This document shows, one piece after another, positions 12,060-24,387 of a DNA stretch of 64,000 bases (its first letter is position 1; the number at the start of each line of letters is the position of its first letter). A program made the translations under genes and the position numbers. The DNA is from Nageia nagi (lineage: Eukaryota > Pinophyta), in contig JBITNC010000001.1 of assembly GCA_050084985.1 (NCBI GenBank), positions 138,446,001-138,510,000 of the forward strand, given 5' to 3'. A model generated the notes under the pieces. That model was not told the origin of the DNA, made no database searches, and was given only the letters and a program-made list of their open reading frames with translations.

Positions 12060-13447
12060 CATTGATTGTTCAAACCAAATTCAAAGCTCAAGATAAACCA
12101 TCACTGTGGATATTACATAGTAGATGCTCAAGCCATATGACAAGTGATAAAAGGAAATTTCAAAAGTTACAACAATATGAAGGTGGGTTAGTTAGATTTG
12201 GAAATAATGATGGCACAAAGATTATTGGCAAGGGTATAGTCAAAATAAATGATGGTAAAATCAGATCCAAAGAGGTATTGTTTATTGTTGGTCTAAATCA
12301 CAATCTGTTGAGTGTCAATTAAATCTATGATAAAGGCAATGATATGATCTTCAAGAAGCATGGCTATAAGATTCAAAGGGTAAATAATGGCAAGCTTGTG
12401 GTGGTTGTTACAAGAACATGTGGCAACCTATATACCTTGTTGGATATTTTAAAGGGAAAATGTCTTCTAGGAGAGAAGAGTGAGGATTGATTATGACATA
12501 AAAGACTAGGACATATCAATTTCAAAAACTTGGTGAACATTTGCTAAAAAAAGGCAGTAAGGGATATCCCTAGCATTAGCAAACCATCAAATGATATTTA
12601 TGATTCATTTCAAAAGGGAAAGGAAACATGGGCAAGGTTTAAGGTGAAGGAATATCACACAAGCAAACCATTGGACATAGTTCACACTGACCTATGCAGA
12701 TCGATAAGGATACAATGCATCAATGGAGATAAGTATTTTATATTGTTCATAGATGATTATTCAAGAATGAATTGGATGCAATTCTTAAAATATAAATCTA
12801 AAGTATTTGAGATGTTTAAAGCCTTCAAGACTCATGTAGAAAATCAGATAGAAAGGAGAATCAAGTGCCTTTGTTCAGATAAAGGAGGTGAGTTCATTTT
12901 TGATGAGTTTTTTGAGTTTTACCAAGAACATAGAATTAAAATACAATTTTTTGTAGCAAGAACTCTATAGCAAAATGAAGTAGTTGAAAGGAAAAATAGG
13001 GTAGTGCAAGAAATGGCTCAAACTATGTTGATATAAAGTAAAGTTGTTGACAAGTTATGGAAAGAAGCTGTGCACACAATGATGCATATTCAAATTAAAT
13101 GCTTATTGAGGCCACATGAAGATAAAACACCATATGAATTATGGTTTAGGAGAAAAGCCATAGTTAGGCACTTCAAGATCTTTGGTAGAAAATGTTACAT
13201 CAAATGGATAGAGGAGAATTTGGGAAAGTTTGAGGATAGAGGCAATGAAGGTATTTTTCTTGTTTACTCTTTGAAGAGTAAAGCATACAGGTGTTACAAC
13301 AAGAGGACAAAAATAATGGGGGATAGTGCTGATATCCATATTGATGATCAAAGAGATCTTCCAAAGAGAAATGATGATGATAATTTTCCTATCTATGAAG
13401 ACTTAATTAAAAGTGATAAAAAAGATAAGGACAAATCTAAACCATAG
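12060..13447 (+). pseudogene. copia protease and integrase remnant
   Basis: The protease begins near 12,100. Its catalytic motif, normally DSG, reads HSR in the WILHSRCSSHMT context, so the catalytic Asp is lost. The integrase core covers 12,640-13,060: HTDLC first Asp near 12,685, DDYSRMNW, then SDKGGEF near 12,880 for the second Asp, then VERKNR with the Glu near 12,988. The C-terminal part with FGRKCY and KGIFLVY-like signatures is at 13,170-13,270. There are stops after KKHGYK-side sequence and at 12,968. Nonfunctional. Confidence 0.88.
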
Positions 13448-13639
13448 GTACAATAGCCACAAGTAAATAAATAAGAAGAATCAAGCTCTCAAAGTGATTC
13501 AAATGGTCATTTAGAAAATGAGGAGGAAGAAGAAGATGAAAATTTTAAATCTTCATTAGGTAGATTGCATAAGGATCACCTGTGGGAGAAAATTATTAGT
13601 GATTTTTATGCAGGTGTTCAAACTTGAAAAAGGGCATTA

Positions 13640-15205
13640 CATACTTATTCTCTCTTATCTAGAATAGAGCTTAAAACTATTTTTGATGCTAGTCAAGATG
13701 AAAGTTGGATCAAAGCAATGGAGGAAGAGCTTACACAAATTGAAAAGAATGAAACTTGGGAACTTATTCCTAGACCAAAGAACAAAAATGTTATTGGCAC
13801 AAAATGGATATTTTGCAATAAATTAAATGAACATGGATAGGTAGTTTGAAACAAAGATAGATTAGTCTGCAAAGGATATGCTCAAGATGAAGGAATTGAT
13901 TTTGAAAATTTTTTTGTAATGATGGCTTGATTTAAGGCAATTCGTATGTTTCTTGCTCTTATTGTTTACAAAAATTTCAAAGTTTATCAAATGGATGTCA
14001 AATTGATACTCTTGAATAATAAACTAGATGAGGAAGTATATATTGAGCAACTTGATGGATTCAAGTTGTTAAAAAATCTAGATATGGTATGGAGGTTAAA
14101 GAGAGAACTCTATGGTTTAAAACAAGCACCTCATGCTTGGTACTCAAGATTGGACAACTTTTTGCGAAAATAAGGGTTTAAGAAAGGTATGATTGATAGC
14201 AACTTGTATGTTAATTTAGATAAGGATTTTTAGATCATTATTATTGTGTATGTTGATGACATTATTTTTTGTGGTAGCAAATATGAACTATGTAAGGAGT
14301 ATGCTAATCAAATGCAAAGTGAGTTTGAAATGTCTATGATAGGTGAGCTTGCATATTTCCTTGGACTTCAAATAAATCAGCCTAAAAATGGTATTTTTAT
14401 TTCTCAAATCAAATATGTCAAGGAGATGTTAAAGAAATTCATTATGGAGGATTGTAAGCTAGTTATTACTCCTCTGACCATATGATATAAATTGAGAAAA
14501 GATGATAAGTCACACCCATTGACCAAACAATGTATAGATGTATGATTAGGAGCTTCTTATACTTGATAACTATTAGATTGGATATACTACAAGTAGTTTG
14601 TATGGTGGATCAATTTCAAGATAGCCCTAAAGAAACACATGTCATAGCGATAAAGAGAATTTTTAGATATCTTAAGGGGACAATGGAGTTTGGTCTTTGG
14701 TACCCACATGGAAAGGACTTCACACTCATTGCTTACTTAGATGCAGATTGGGTAGGATGCATTGATGACAAGAAGAGCTTAAGTGGCGATGAATTTTATA
14801 TTAGAGATAGGTTGGTTTCTTCGCATAGTAAGAAATAAGAGTTAGTATCATTGTATACAATAGAAGTCAAGTATATAGCTACCATGACTTATTGGATATA
14901 GGTACTTTGGATGAAACAAACTCTAAAAGATCTTGGTATATAGGTTAGTAAGCCCACTTCCATCATGTGTGACAATACTAGTACCATCAATATTTTAAAG
15001 AATCCAATGATGCACTCAAGAACAAAGCATATTTCCATAAGCTATCATTTTTTAAAATAAATAAAGGTATAAGGAGAAGTAAAGTTGGATTTTGTTCCAA
15101 CAACAGAGCAAGTAATGAATATCTTTACCAAACCTTTGCCAAAGGATGTTTTTGAGTATCTTTGCAAGAAATTGGGAGTGGTTGCACTTATCAAGAATTA
15201 GATGA
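13640..15205 (+). pseudogene. copia reverse transcriptase and RNase H remnant
   Basis: RT signatures are in order: WIKAMEEEL near 13,710, GTKWIF near 13,798, YQMDVK near 13,985, ELYGLKQAPHAWY near 14,105, and the catalytic YVDDI box near 14,250. The RNase H part carries DADWVG near 14,742, SSHSKK near 14,820, and the terminal TKHI..SYHF and FTKPLPKD blocks (15,025-15,150). Several in-frame stops interrupt it (14,173, 14,485, 14,838). Confidence 0.9.
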
Positions 15206-15360
15206 TTCTCAAGATTACATTATCATGGGAAGCATCTCTACTTCCTCTCATTTTTTTTGCTTCCATTTATGTTGATTTTTGTATGTACTAACATTTGCTT
15301 AAGAATGTTACATATGGACTTAGGGGAGTATTTGACAACCTTTTGTATTATTGGAAATGG

Positions 15361-15383
15361 TGTGTGTGTGTGTGTGTGTGTGT
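15361..15383. repeat. (TG)n microsatellite
   Basis: An uninterrupted tg dinucleotide run of about 23 bp, inside the 3' noncoding part of the copia element. Confidence 0.95.
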
Positions 15384-15666
15384 TGCCAACAATTCCAAAT
15401 GGGGATATTGTTGAGCAAGGTGAAGCTACACCAAGTCATTCATACAAATTTGCAAAATTTACAAAAATCATCAAGAAGTTCTCAAAATTGCAAAAAATAT
15501 CAAAAAGGTGTAATTCTTGAAAGTGTTGCTCATGCATGCTAATGGAATGTGTTGGATAAATCAAAATATCATTTGAAGTCTCATTTTTCATTTGAAAGTG
15601 AAATTGCAACATTTGATCAGTGTTGGTTGGAAGTTAGTACTAGATTGGATCTCTTTACAATTTTGG

Positions 15667-16590
15667 TGAAACAGGTCAATGTCACTTTGTTATGTGTTTG
15701 GATAAGATGGATCAGTGTGGAACATGTTAGCATGTATGAAAAAAAGTCAACATGGTGTTTGATATGCCAGCTCAATGTTTGGACTAATCATTTGCATTTT
15801 TGGTACTTGGTTGGACAATTTTGCACATTTTGGGAGTCATAAAATTAGCTATGAAGGCCACTTTGAAAGTGGAATATTATGAAAATCGTGAAGAGTTAGA
15901 CTATAAAATTTTAAATAAACATATTTGGTACTAATATGTATATATGGTTAAAATTTCAAATTAAATTGATTCCAAATAAGAAATGGCATGAGCTATAAAA
16001 AAATTTCTCACTTTTCCCAGTTTTGACTGTTGTAAAATCAACCTCGGAGGCTACTTTAAAAATAGAATATTAAGAAAAATATGAGGATTTGGATCTCAAA
16101 ATGTTTTTGTGAGGTATTTAGATATACTAAGAGTTTAATTTTTAAATTTCATCTCAAATATTTTGTATGAAGAAATGATGAGTATTAGAAAATGGATTCA
16201 AAGAACATTTTTAAGTTTTGGATAGTTTTGTTGTTTTCATGATAATTTTGCTTCGAGGTGTATTTGATCAAATGGATCAATATTGTACATATTAGCATGT
16301 GTAAAAATAGTTTGGAACAATGTTGTAAGTGTTATCTCAATAGTTGGGTTGATTGGTGGCATTACCAGTATGTGTTTAGACAAGTTTACACTTTGTGGAA
16401 TAGTTGTGAAATTAGCATCAGAGGTCTTATTACAAGTGAATTTGTGAGAATTTTGTAAGTAAATTTTTATAGGATATATTTATTATTATTTTGAACATAA
16501 TGTTCAAATTTAAAGTTAAATAGATACCCAAGGAAGATTTGGCATGAGTTGTGAAAAGTTAATTTCTTACTTTTTTTAGTTTTGAGCAAC
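15667..16590 (+). repeat. Diverged tandem duplication in copia 3' region
   Basis: Two units of about 330 bp start near 15,667 and 16,254. They share block order: ...atggatcagtgtgg/atggatcaatattg, attagcatgt-type word, tcaatgtttgg/tcaatagttgg, aattagc.tc/gaaggcc-type word, and ggcatgagctataaaa/ggcatgagttgtgaaaa with an acttt...agttttga end. A third partial unit (ggaggctacttt) lies between at about 16,045. Noncoding, between pol and the 3' LTR. Confidence 0.7.
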
Positions 16591-16903
16591 CTTTTACATA
16601 GTGATGTTTTTGGTCAAATTTATCTTTTATATTTATGGAATTGGTTGTTTAAAAGTTTCTTCATGTATAAATCATTGAGATGAACCATTTTTCTTCTTGA
16701 ATCATGTTAATATAAGTTCCTAAAGTTGGATAATGAGTTATATGTATAGGTTCTCTTGTTATCATTATTGCTGCTATAATTTATTGGGTCGTTAATGCTA
16801 CTCAAGATGTCATAAAGTACATTTATGATCAAATCATGCACCTTTATCATTTTTGACAAAAAGGAGGAGAGTAGAATATGATTGGAGTTTTGACAATAAT
16901 GCC

Positions 16904-16912
16904 AAAGGGGGA
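16904..16912 (+). other. Polypurine tract of copia
   Basis: The word aaaggggga lies four bases upstream of the 3' LTR, where plus-strand DNA synthesis is primed in LTR elements. Confidence 0.75.
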
Positions 16913-16915
16913 TAC

Positions 16916-18154
16916 TAGTGGCCTATGGTGTTATCATTATTGTCAAAGTGATTGATGATCTAATATGCTACCATTGAGATGTTACCATTACTATCCATAA
17001 CACACTATCCCATAATGATAAAGGTGAAAAAGTATTTCAATGTTGAATGATAATACTTTTTGAAGTTCTTTAGAGTACTAGTAATGAGGTGCTATGTGTA
17101 TTTTGTTAGTATATCAACTACATCCTTTTTATGTACAAGCCCTTGCAAGAAGTATCCCAAAACTTAAATATTTGAATCAGACCATGTACAAGGTTTTCCA
17201 AGTGTCTAAGAGATGTATAAAAAGGTTTTATAATTGTTGAGCAAGACATTATTTGAAAATATCAACCATATTTGGAAGGGTATAACTTTTGATAGGTTTA
17301 TCTAATTGAATTAATTATTTCTTCATTAGATAGCCCTCAAAGAGACCTTTCCAATGAATATATATATATACCTTTCATAAAGATTTAACCTTCATTTAAG
17401 CCATTTTGGTTAGAGGGCATTTGGGAGGCTCATGAGCATATGGGGCATTTTGAAGGCTAGATTACATTTTTATTACTTTAAAAGGCTAGTAAAGAAAGAG
17501 TTTGAAGATAGAGTGTGAGAGATGGTTGAGTCTAATATGTTTATGTGTTGAAGAAAATAATGGACATGCATCAAAGTATGAGTTTATTTGTATGTATGGT
17601 TTGAGAAGATTAGAGAGATTGAGATCATCAATGTGCAATATGTTAGAGGATTGCAAAGATTGAGATAATTAGTGTGCTAAGTTTGAGAAGATTTCAAAGA
17701 TCATATAGATTTTAGAAGAGCTATACCATTTAGGGTCTTTTGATAGACTTTAATAATCTTTATCATATATTTATAATTTTCCAGTTGGTGCTAGTTATTT
17801 AGGGGATTGGTGTCTCCTTCTAGTTGGTGCTAGTAAATTAGGAAATTGGTATTTCCTTCTAGTTGATGGTGGTAAATCAGGGGTTGGTGCACCTTCTAGT
17901 GGGTGTTGGTAAATTATTTATAAAAATGGTGCTTTACAAAGGTTGGATTTGGATGGAATTCCAAGTAGTCATTTTCAAGGATGTAGTTAAATTGGTGAAC
18001 CTTGTTACATCATGTGTTGTGTGATGCTTCCTTCGTGTACTTATTTTATTCTAGTTTTAATTTTCTATTGCATTATTTTAAGTACTCTACATTTGAATTT
18101 TTAAAGTTTTAGACATTGATTCATCTGCATCTAAGTGTCATTGTGTGACTTACA
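16916..18154 (+). repeat. 3' LTR of nested copia
   Basis: Starts tagtggcctatggtg (mutated TG) and ends gtgacttaca. It pairs with 9,682-10,869 and carries extra bases such as a duplicated gatgttaccatt near 16,980. Confidence 0.9.
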
Positions 18155-18155
18155 A

Positions 18156-19440
18156 AATATACTTACAAATTGGGCTTCCATAGTCTTCACCCCTCCACTT
18201 CCTGCTCGATGCATAATACTACTTTCTAATTTGGCAAGTGAAGATTTTGATGCTTTTTCTTATAGCATCTCCAAGCCTTTTGCTTTCCTTTTTTCTACTT
18301 CATCTACTTTCTTAAGTAGCATCTTCTAAACCTTAGTATGAAATAATTAATTAATATCATGTTAAAATTATCAATTAATTAGATTTAAATAATAAATGGT
18401 TATGATAATATTGACCCATACCTTCTTATGAACATCAATGAATTTTTTGCTAGGGTTCTTTGGTCAGGGGGAAGTTTTATCTCTTTTCATCTAACATGAT
18501 ATCTAATCCTTTTAATATTCAAGCCTTCCTACTAGAGTGCTTTCTTTTCACTCCACCCTTCACCAAATTCATGTTTCAATTTGTTATTATTCTCCTTTTT
18601 TCTAAAAAAACATAAATTATAAAAATTTAATTTTAGTATCTTGAAATATTAAATTAACAAAATAAAAACATACATGCCAAAAATTGATGCAAAAAATGAA
18701 AATAAATACATACCAAAGTCATCTTGTTCCTTCCATGGTCTATCAAGGGTTTCTACAAGTTCTTCTATTGTAGCATTTTGGAGAGATTTGTAGAATAGTT
18801 TACCTAAAAAATAATCGAAGTCATATTAGTAAATAATAAATATACTTTAATCAATATGTAAATTTATATATTTCAAACCAAAACTATTACCATTTTCATC
18901 TTTCAAGACCTCTCAATTATTTCTCACAAAAATTTGAATATTTCTTCAACAAGGATTATTGATTGACTAACTTTGCTAAAATCATATATTGCATGGAAAT
19001 CGATCAAAATTATGCTTCAAAATATAAATTAAAATAATTTTGTATTATTTATTAAAAAATTAACTAATTAATTATAAATAATTACCTAAACAAGTGATGC
19101 CAGATCTCTACGATGCTTCTTTAGCCTCATCACCCCCAACAATCGACATTAACTCATCTTGGCTAAACATACATTTAGCATATGCAATAACCCCCTTTAA
19201 CTTCTTTTTCTCTTAAATAAATTAAAAAAATTAGTTATTACATTTCCTACTTAATGGAATATATATATATTATAAGTTAAAAGTACATATGGATACTTAC
19301 AAGTGTTTTTTTTTATTTTCACAATTTCATCTTTATCTTCTTTTTGTATAATTTTCTTTTGATTTTGTTTTTCCCTTATCTTTATCTTTATCACCCTTGT
19401 TTCCACACACCATATGTGGTAAATGGTGATCACTATAAGA
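18156..19440 (-). pseudogene. CACTA second gene, 5' exons
   Basis: Minus-strand exons with clear introns. Pieces in order are: a Lys-rich start (19,430-19,290); KKLKGVIAYAKCMFSQDE with VGGDEAKEAS (about 19,205-19,095); LFYKSLQNATIEELVETL (about 18,805-18,722); a stretch ending FIDVHKK before gtatgg (about 18,423); and a helix-rich exon KMLLKKVDEVEKRKAKG to GSGGVKTMEAQF (18,320-18,172) followed by gtaagtat. The copia insertion begins inside that intron about 12 bases past the splice donor. Stops are present. The family is not recognised; an accessory CACTA protein is the likely role from context only. Confidence 0.55.
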
Positions 19441-19559
19441 AAGTAAACAAAATTAGAGATATAACATCAATATTTACTAAATAACATTAAAATACATTAC
19501 TAATTATTATATATAACATCATTTACTAAATAACATCATAGGAACACAAATGTATAGGA

Positions 19560-19800
19560 TGATCTAGATAGAAGGTATTTGCAAATAGAAGGTATTTGCA
19601 AACACCTACTAGAGAATGGTGCAAGGGCCCTAATAGCGACTTGATTAACTTGGAAATGATGAGAAGCATAATGGTTCCTTTCATATCTTACATAATTATA
19701 CAATGGTTATCCTTATCTTTGACAATTTATGTTTTTATTACAAATATAAGGCATTTGCAAATACCTACTAGAGAATGGTGCAAGAGCCCTAGCTAATAGA
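19560..19800. repeat. Direct repeat of about 50 bp
   Basis: The word ggtatttgcaaacacctact plus agagaatggtgcaagggccct (about 19,588-19,632) recurs at about 19,752-19,790 with three changes. A shorter ggtatttgcaaa copy lies at about 19,574. Confidence 0.75.
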
Positions 19801-21390
19801 TATCTTGCTAGAACACAAATTGTACAATGTTATTTCTTCAACAAGATAGAGAAATAAAAGTTAAAACTTCATGAGAAAGCTAGTGGAAGGGTCGCTGATA
19901 ATTTTTGGTAATTTTTTAGTTGTTGTTGAGGCTAGAGAATATTGGAGAGCTTATAGGAGTTGATCAACAAGAGTTTTAGAGATTATTGAGGTTATATTTT
20001 AAATTGAATATCCATTAGATAAAGTAACACTCTAGCCTACTATGATTACATATCATTATGATGGTCAAGTTTAAAGTGGATGTTTAACTACATTATGATT
20101 TTAATGCTATAAATACTATTATCATATTATGTGTGCTATTTTTATTATTGGTTATTTATTGTTTTGTGTCAAAAATATCCATCCTCCATGATCATATGAC
20201 CTACATGGTAGCTTTTTATCTTGATCATGAGAGGAATTAGTAGTTATTAATGGTTGCAAAAGATGCAATCCACACTAAGTTAGAATTGATTCTTTAAAAA
20301 TCTCTTCACAAAATTTAACCCAAGTTAATTTGAATACTTCATTAAAAATTTAACTAAACTATTGCAAATAAGTTTAATCAAATTCTACTTTATATAAATT
20401 GAAAATCTTACTAGTAGAATAATTAATTTAAAAGATAATTTTTTGAAAAGATGCTTCATTAACAAGTTTTAAGAAGATATTAACTAAATTTAATAAATTC
20501 TATTTAATTTATTAAATTAAATAATTGTACTAAACTATATTTAATTTAATAGAATCAATTAAGTTAGCAAGTTTTATGGAATTCTTAGTTTAAGAAGCAA
20601 ATTCTTAGAACATAAGAAGAGTTTCAAAAATTGGTAGCAAAAAATAAGTTTTTGGACAACAAGGAAGAGTTCCATTGTTAAGATTTTCATAGGTATGTCC
20701 CTGTTTTTATCGATATTTCATTTTATGGTGCAATGTAGAGAATTTATTTTAATTTCTAGGTTCATTTTTAATTTTTTTGTTGCATTGTTGATCAAGAATT
20801 TGAAAAATCCTAACATATGGAATTAACTTTATGGGGAATTCAAAAAAACCTAGATTATGGAATTAAATTTTGATTTTAGCATGCATTGTTGATACTATAC
20901 AATCAAAATTTAGATAGAATTCCAAAAACCCTTATTTTCAGAGTAAATTCATGAGAATTCCAAAACCCATAGTTCTTTTAGTTTAAATTCATGAAAAATT
21001 AAAACATGCAAGAATCTACATACCTTATGAAAATTAGGAATGATGCAAAGGAATTTATAGCAAACCCTTTTTAATATGACAAAATGCAAAACCATGTGTG
21101 TAAACATGCCAAAAAATGAAAAAAATAAGTTAGAATCGAGTGAAATCAGGTATAAATTGAGTTAGAACTAAATGAAATTAGCTAGAAAGGAACTTACTTG
21201 GTGCTTTCCCATTGGAAATCAAATTTTGTATCCAAACGAGTTTGGGGAAAGTGAGAGGTGGGCTTACTTTTATTTTTTATAATTTTTGATGTAATCCAAC
21301 ATAAAAAAGGAAGCAAATTTGTGTCCTTTTTACCATACAAAATGAAAAAAATAAAAAAATCAAAATTTTAATTTAAAATCATTATTCTTC
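19801..21390. other. CACTA interior without a gene
   Basis: AT-rich DNA with loose repeats such as aaattctatttaatttatta (20,480-20,560). The 21,290-21,370 part again has the gtgtcctttttacc word like the transposon ends. No protein family is seen. Confidence 0.45.
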
Positions 21391-22420
21391 GGGTTAACAG
21401 TTAGGGTTTGGGTTAGAAATTAGGAATTGGATTAGAGTTAGGGTTACTGTTAGGGTTAGCATTAAGGTTAGAGTTAGGGTTAGTGTTAAGGTTAGGTTAG
21501 GGTTAGCATTAAGGTTATGTTAGGGTTAGTGTTAAGGTTAGAGTTAGGGTTAGCATTAATGGATAAGAGTTAGAGTTTGGGTTAGTGTTAGTATTAGGGT
21601 ACTTAGTGCTCAAGGTTAGGGTTAATTATTAGGATTAGGCTTAGTGTTTAGGATTAGCATTAATGGTTAGGAGTTAGGGTTAGGGTTAGGGTTAGTGTTA
21701 AGGTTAGCATTAATGTTAAGGTACTTAGTGGTCATGTTTATGGTTGGTGGGTAGGGTTTTAGGGTTAGTGATTAGGTTAGGGTTAGCATTAGGGTTAGCG
21801 TTAGGGTTAATGGTTTTGGTTATTAGTGGTTTAGGTTATTGTTAAGATTAGCATTAAGGTTAGAGTTACAGTTAGCATTAAGTTTAGGTTAGGGTTAATG
21901 TTAAGGTTAAAGTTAAGGTTAGTGGTTAGGGTTAGCATTAATGCCTAGGAGTTAGGGTTTCTATTAGCAATTAGGAATTGAGTTAGGGTTAGAGTTAGTG
22001 TTAGGGTTAATAATAGGGTACTTAGTGATTAGGGTTATGGTTAAGGTTAGGGTTAGGGTTAGGGTTAGAGTTACTTGCTAGGGTTATTAATGGTAAGGTT
22101 ATTGGTTAGGGTTAATGTTAATGGTTTGGATTTAGGGTTTAGGTTCGCAATTAGAAATTAAGTTAGGGTTAGGGTTAGTGGTTAGGTTATGGTTAGTGTT
22201 AGGGTTAGTTGTTAGGGTTAGGTTTAGTGGTGAGGTTAGGGTTTATATTAGGGTTAGTGGCTAGGTTATGGTTAGTGTTAGGGTTAGTGGTTAGGGTTAT
22301 TAATGGTTAGATTATTGGTTAGGGTTAATGTTAATGGTTAGGAGTTAGGGTTTGGGTTAGCAATTAGGAATTGAGTTAGGGTTAGGGTAAGTGTTAGGGT
22401 TAATATTAGTGTTAGGAATT
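21391..22420 (+). repeat. Degenerate telomere-like array (TTAGGG type)
   Basis: About 1 kb built from TTAGGG and near variants (ttagtg, ttaagg, ttagca), with clean runs such as gttagggttagggttag at about 21,675 and 22,040. The commonest step is six bases, whereas the usual plant telomere unit is the seven-base TTTAGGG; a few ttagggttt words occur. It lies between the two CACTA gene blocks, far from either transposon end. Confidence 0.93.
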
Positions 22421-22696
22421 GATTTATAAAAAAAGAAGGATATTTTATTCTAAAATCACTTGTACATTCTATATTCTATTTACCCATAATGATAACTCCT
22501 AAAATAACTTTGATTGATGATGTATCTTGTATAGCATAGAATGTATATGATCATTTTATATTTATAGTTGAAAATTTTTTACTTCTTTAATAATTATAAT
22601 TCTAAAATTAAATATTTATAGATTATTATTATTTGTGTACTAATATCTTTTTTTCTTTAAATTGTAAAACAAGTTAGTGACTAATTAGCTTATATA

Positions 22697-24030
22697 ATGC
22701 CACCAAGGGAGAGGAGGAGTTATGTATCATCAGATTCAAATATTTAGATACCACTACCTCAATGTTAGAGAGTTGTTAGAAGTGATGTATCATTTGATTA
22801 AGAGGAGTTTCCTACACTAGTTACTATGAGGTTGAGGAGTGATGTGTCATTTGATTCAAAGGAGTTACCTACACTAGTTACTAGGAGGCCAAGAAGTGAT
22901 GTGTCTTCTAATTTAGAGTTTGAGATATTTTCTAGATGTCTCATGAGGAGTGATGTTTCATTAGATGAGGATGAGGTAAGATAAATGATATTATTTAAGA
23001 TGTAGTTAAAAATTAAAGATCATCTAAATTATCACTTTCATGCATGATATTATTTGCAATATTTAACTTTATTTTATTGCTAATGTTGCAGGAACAAAAT
23101 ATGCAAAGGATCACTGATTCATCATCATTATCATGAGATGATGATGCCTGTGAGCTAATCAATTGATCAATATTTGATTTTATTTTTGTATTATTATATT
23201 TTGAATGATATCAACTAAAACCAAATAAAATCAATATGTAGATCCAAAAGATGAAGCCAAAATAATATGTAGGTCCATTGATATATGAAGTTAGAGACAT
23301 GCCTATAAGAATAAGATTTCAAAAGTAGCTTCATGATCAATTATCAAAGGATGCACATGATCACCCATTTAATCTACTAGAGGAGGATTTTCATGATTTA
23401 GGTTTGATGCATATGCCACTAAAGCTATTATTAAATATCAATATACATATAATCATGGGACATATGGTGCATGGCTAGCTGAAATGCCTTTTCCAAAAGC
23501 TTATGATATATTTTCTTATTGTGATCATTGATACATGATCAAACAATCTAAAATGTACTCTAGATATGGTTTATTTATATATAGTACTATGATTGTTACT
23601 CTAGGTTCTAAGACAAATCCATTGATGCCATTTTGTGGGCCAATTTACATAACAATAATTTGGAGACAATTAGCAAGATATATTTATAATATGTACACAT
23701 ATGGATTATGTGAAAATGTTTCCAATATTTCACCTCCAAAACATTCAAAATGCTTATACATTGATGGTCAACAAAAAATACAATGAAACATAGTTGGATA
23801 CATAAATAGTTATGTAGATGAAAATGGGTACAAAATTGTAAATTTCACCAATGTACTAATGATGAGAAGACTTAATGGGTAGACAAATGAATAATTATAT
23901 AGTTTTTATTATCGTTAAAAATATTAATGTTGGTGATAAAATGCTAGCTCCCTATAGTTATAGGAGACCTACTTAGACATGTAAGACATGAACTTTGGAG
24001 TTAGAAGATGATAAAAATGTAATAATTCAT
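22697..24030 (+). pseudogene. CACTA upstream coding block with short protein repeats
   Basis: From an ATG at 22,697 (MPPRERRSYVSSDS) the frame runs into about four copies of a unit of 19-20 residues (RSDVSFDSKELPTLVTRR and variants, 22,765-22,975), broken by stops. An intron-like gap follows (gatgaggtaag near 22,975 to gttgcag near 23,090). Further coding-like pieces include 23,535-23,786 and VDENGYKIVNFTN near 23,815. I do not recognise a family. It may be the 5' part of the transposase gene or a separate gene. Confidence 0.4.
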
Positions 24031-24043
24031 TAGGAACAAAACC

Positions 24044-24083
24044 AAAAAAAAAAAATAAAAAAAAAAAAAAAAAAAATAAAAAT
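24044..24083. repeat. Poly(A) tract
   Basis: About 40 bases, nearly all A with two T interruptions, on the plus strand. Confidence 0.95.
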
Positions 24084-24387
24084 ATTATTGATGTGTATGA
24101 ATGAATGTTTTAATTTGTATGTATGGATAATATGTATGTTTGGATGTATCAATTTGTTATATGTATAGATGTCTCAATTTGTATGGATGCATATTCAAAT
24201 TATATGTATGGAACTTGTGTATCAATGGATGTATCAAATTACTTTGCACTTTTTACACTTATTTTTTTAATTTTAAATTAATTATTTGTAACAACTTATT
24301 TTATAGGAAAAAAAATAGTCATCATGACCAATAAAAAATGATAACTGTTACACCAACATTACATTGAAATAATGTAAGTAGGAGTTT

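Larger units (their letters stand above)
9682..18154 (+). mobile_element. Ty1/copia LTR retrotransposon, nested in CACTA
   Basis: Two long terminal repeats (9,682-10,869 and 16,916-18,154) flank gag and pol remnants in copia order (protease, integrase, RT, RNase H). The 5-bp target duplication AAATA is at 9,677-9,681 and 18,155-18,159. A tRNA-Met-type primer site follows the 5' LTR and a purine tract precedes the 3' LTR. The LTRs differ by many substitutions and indels (1,188 versus 1,239 bp), so the insertion is old. The target lies within the first dozen bases of an intron of the CACTA second gene. Confidence 0.93.

Noticed and set aside
21391-22420. A true chromosome end
   Set aside because: The array is degenerate and lies between CACTA genes with unbroken sequence on both sides.
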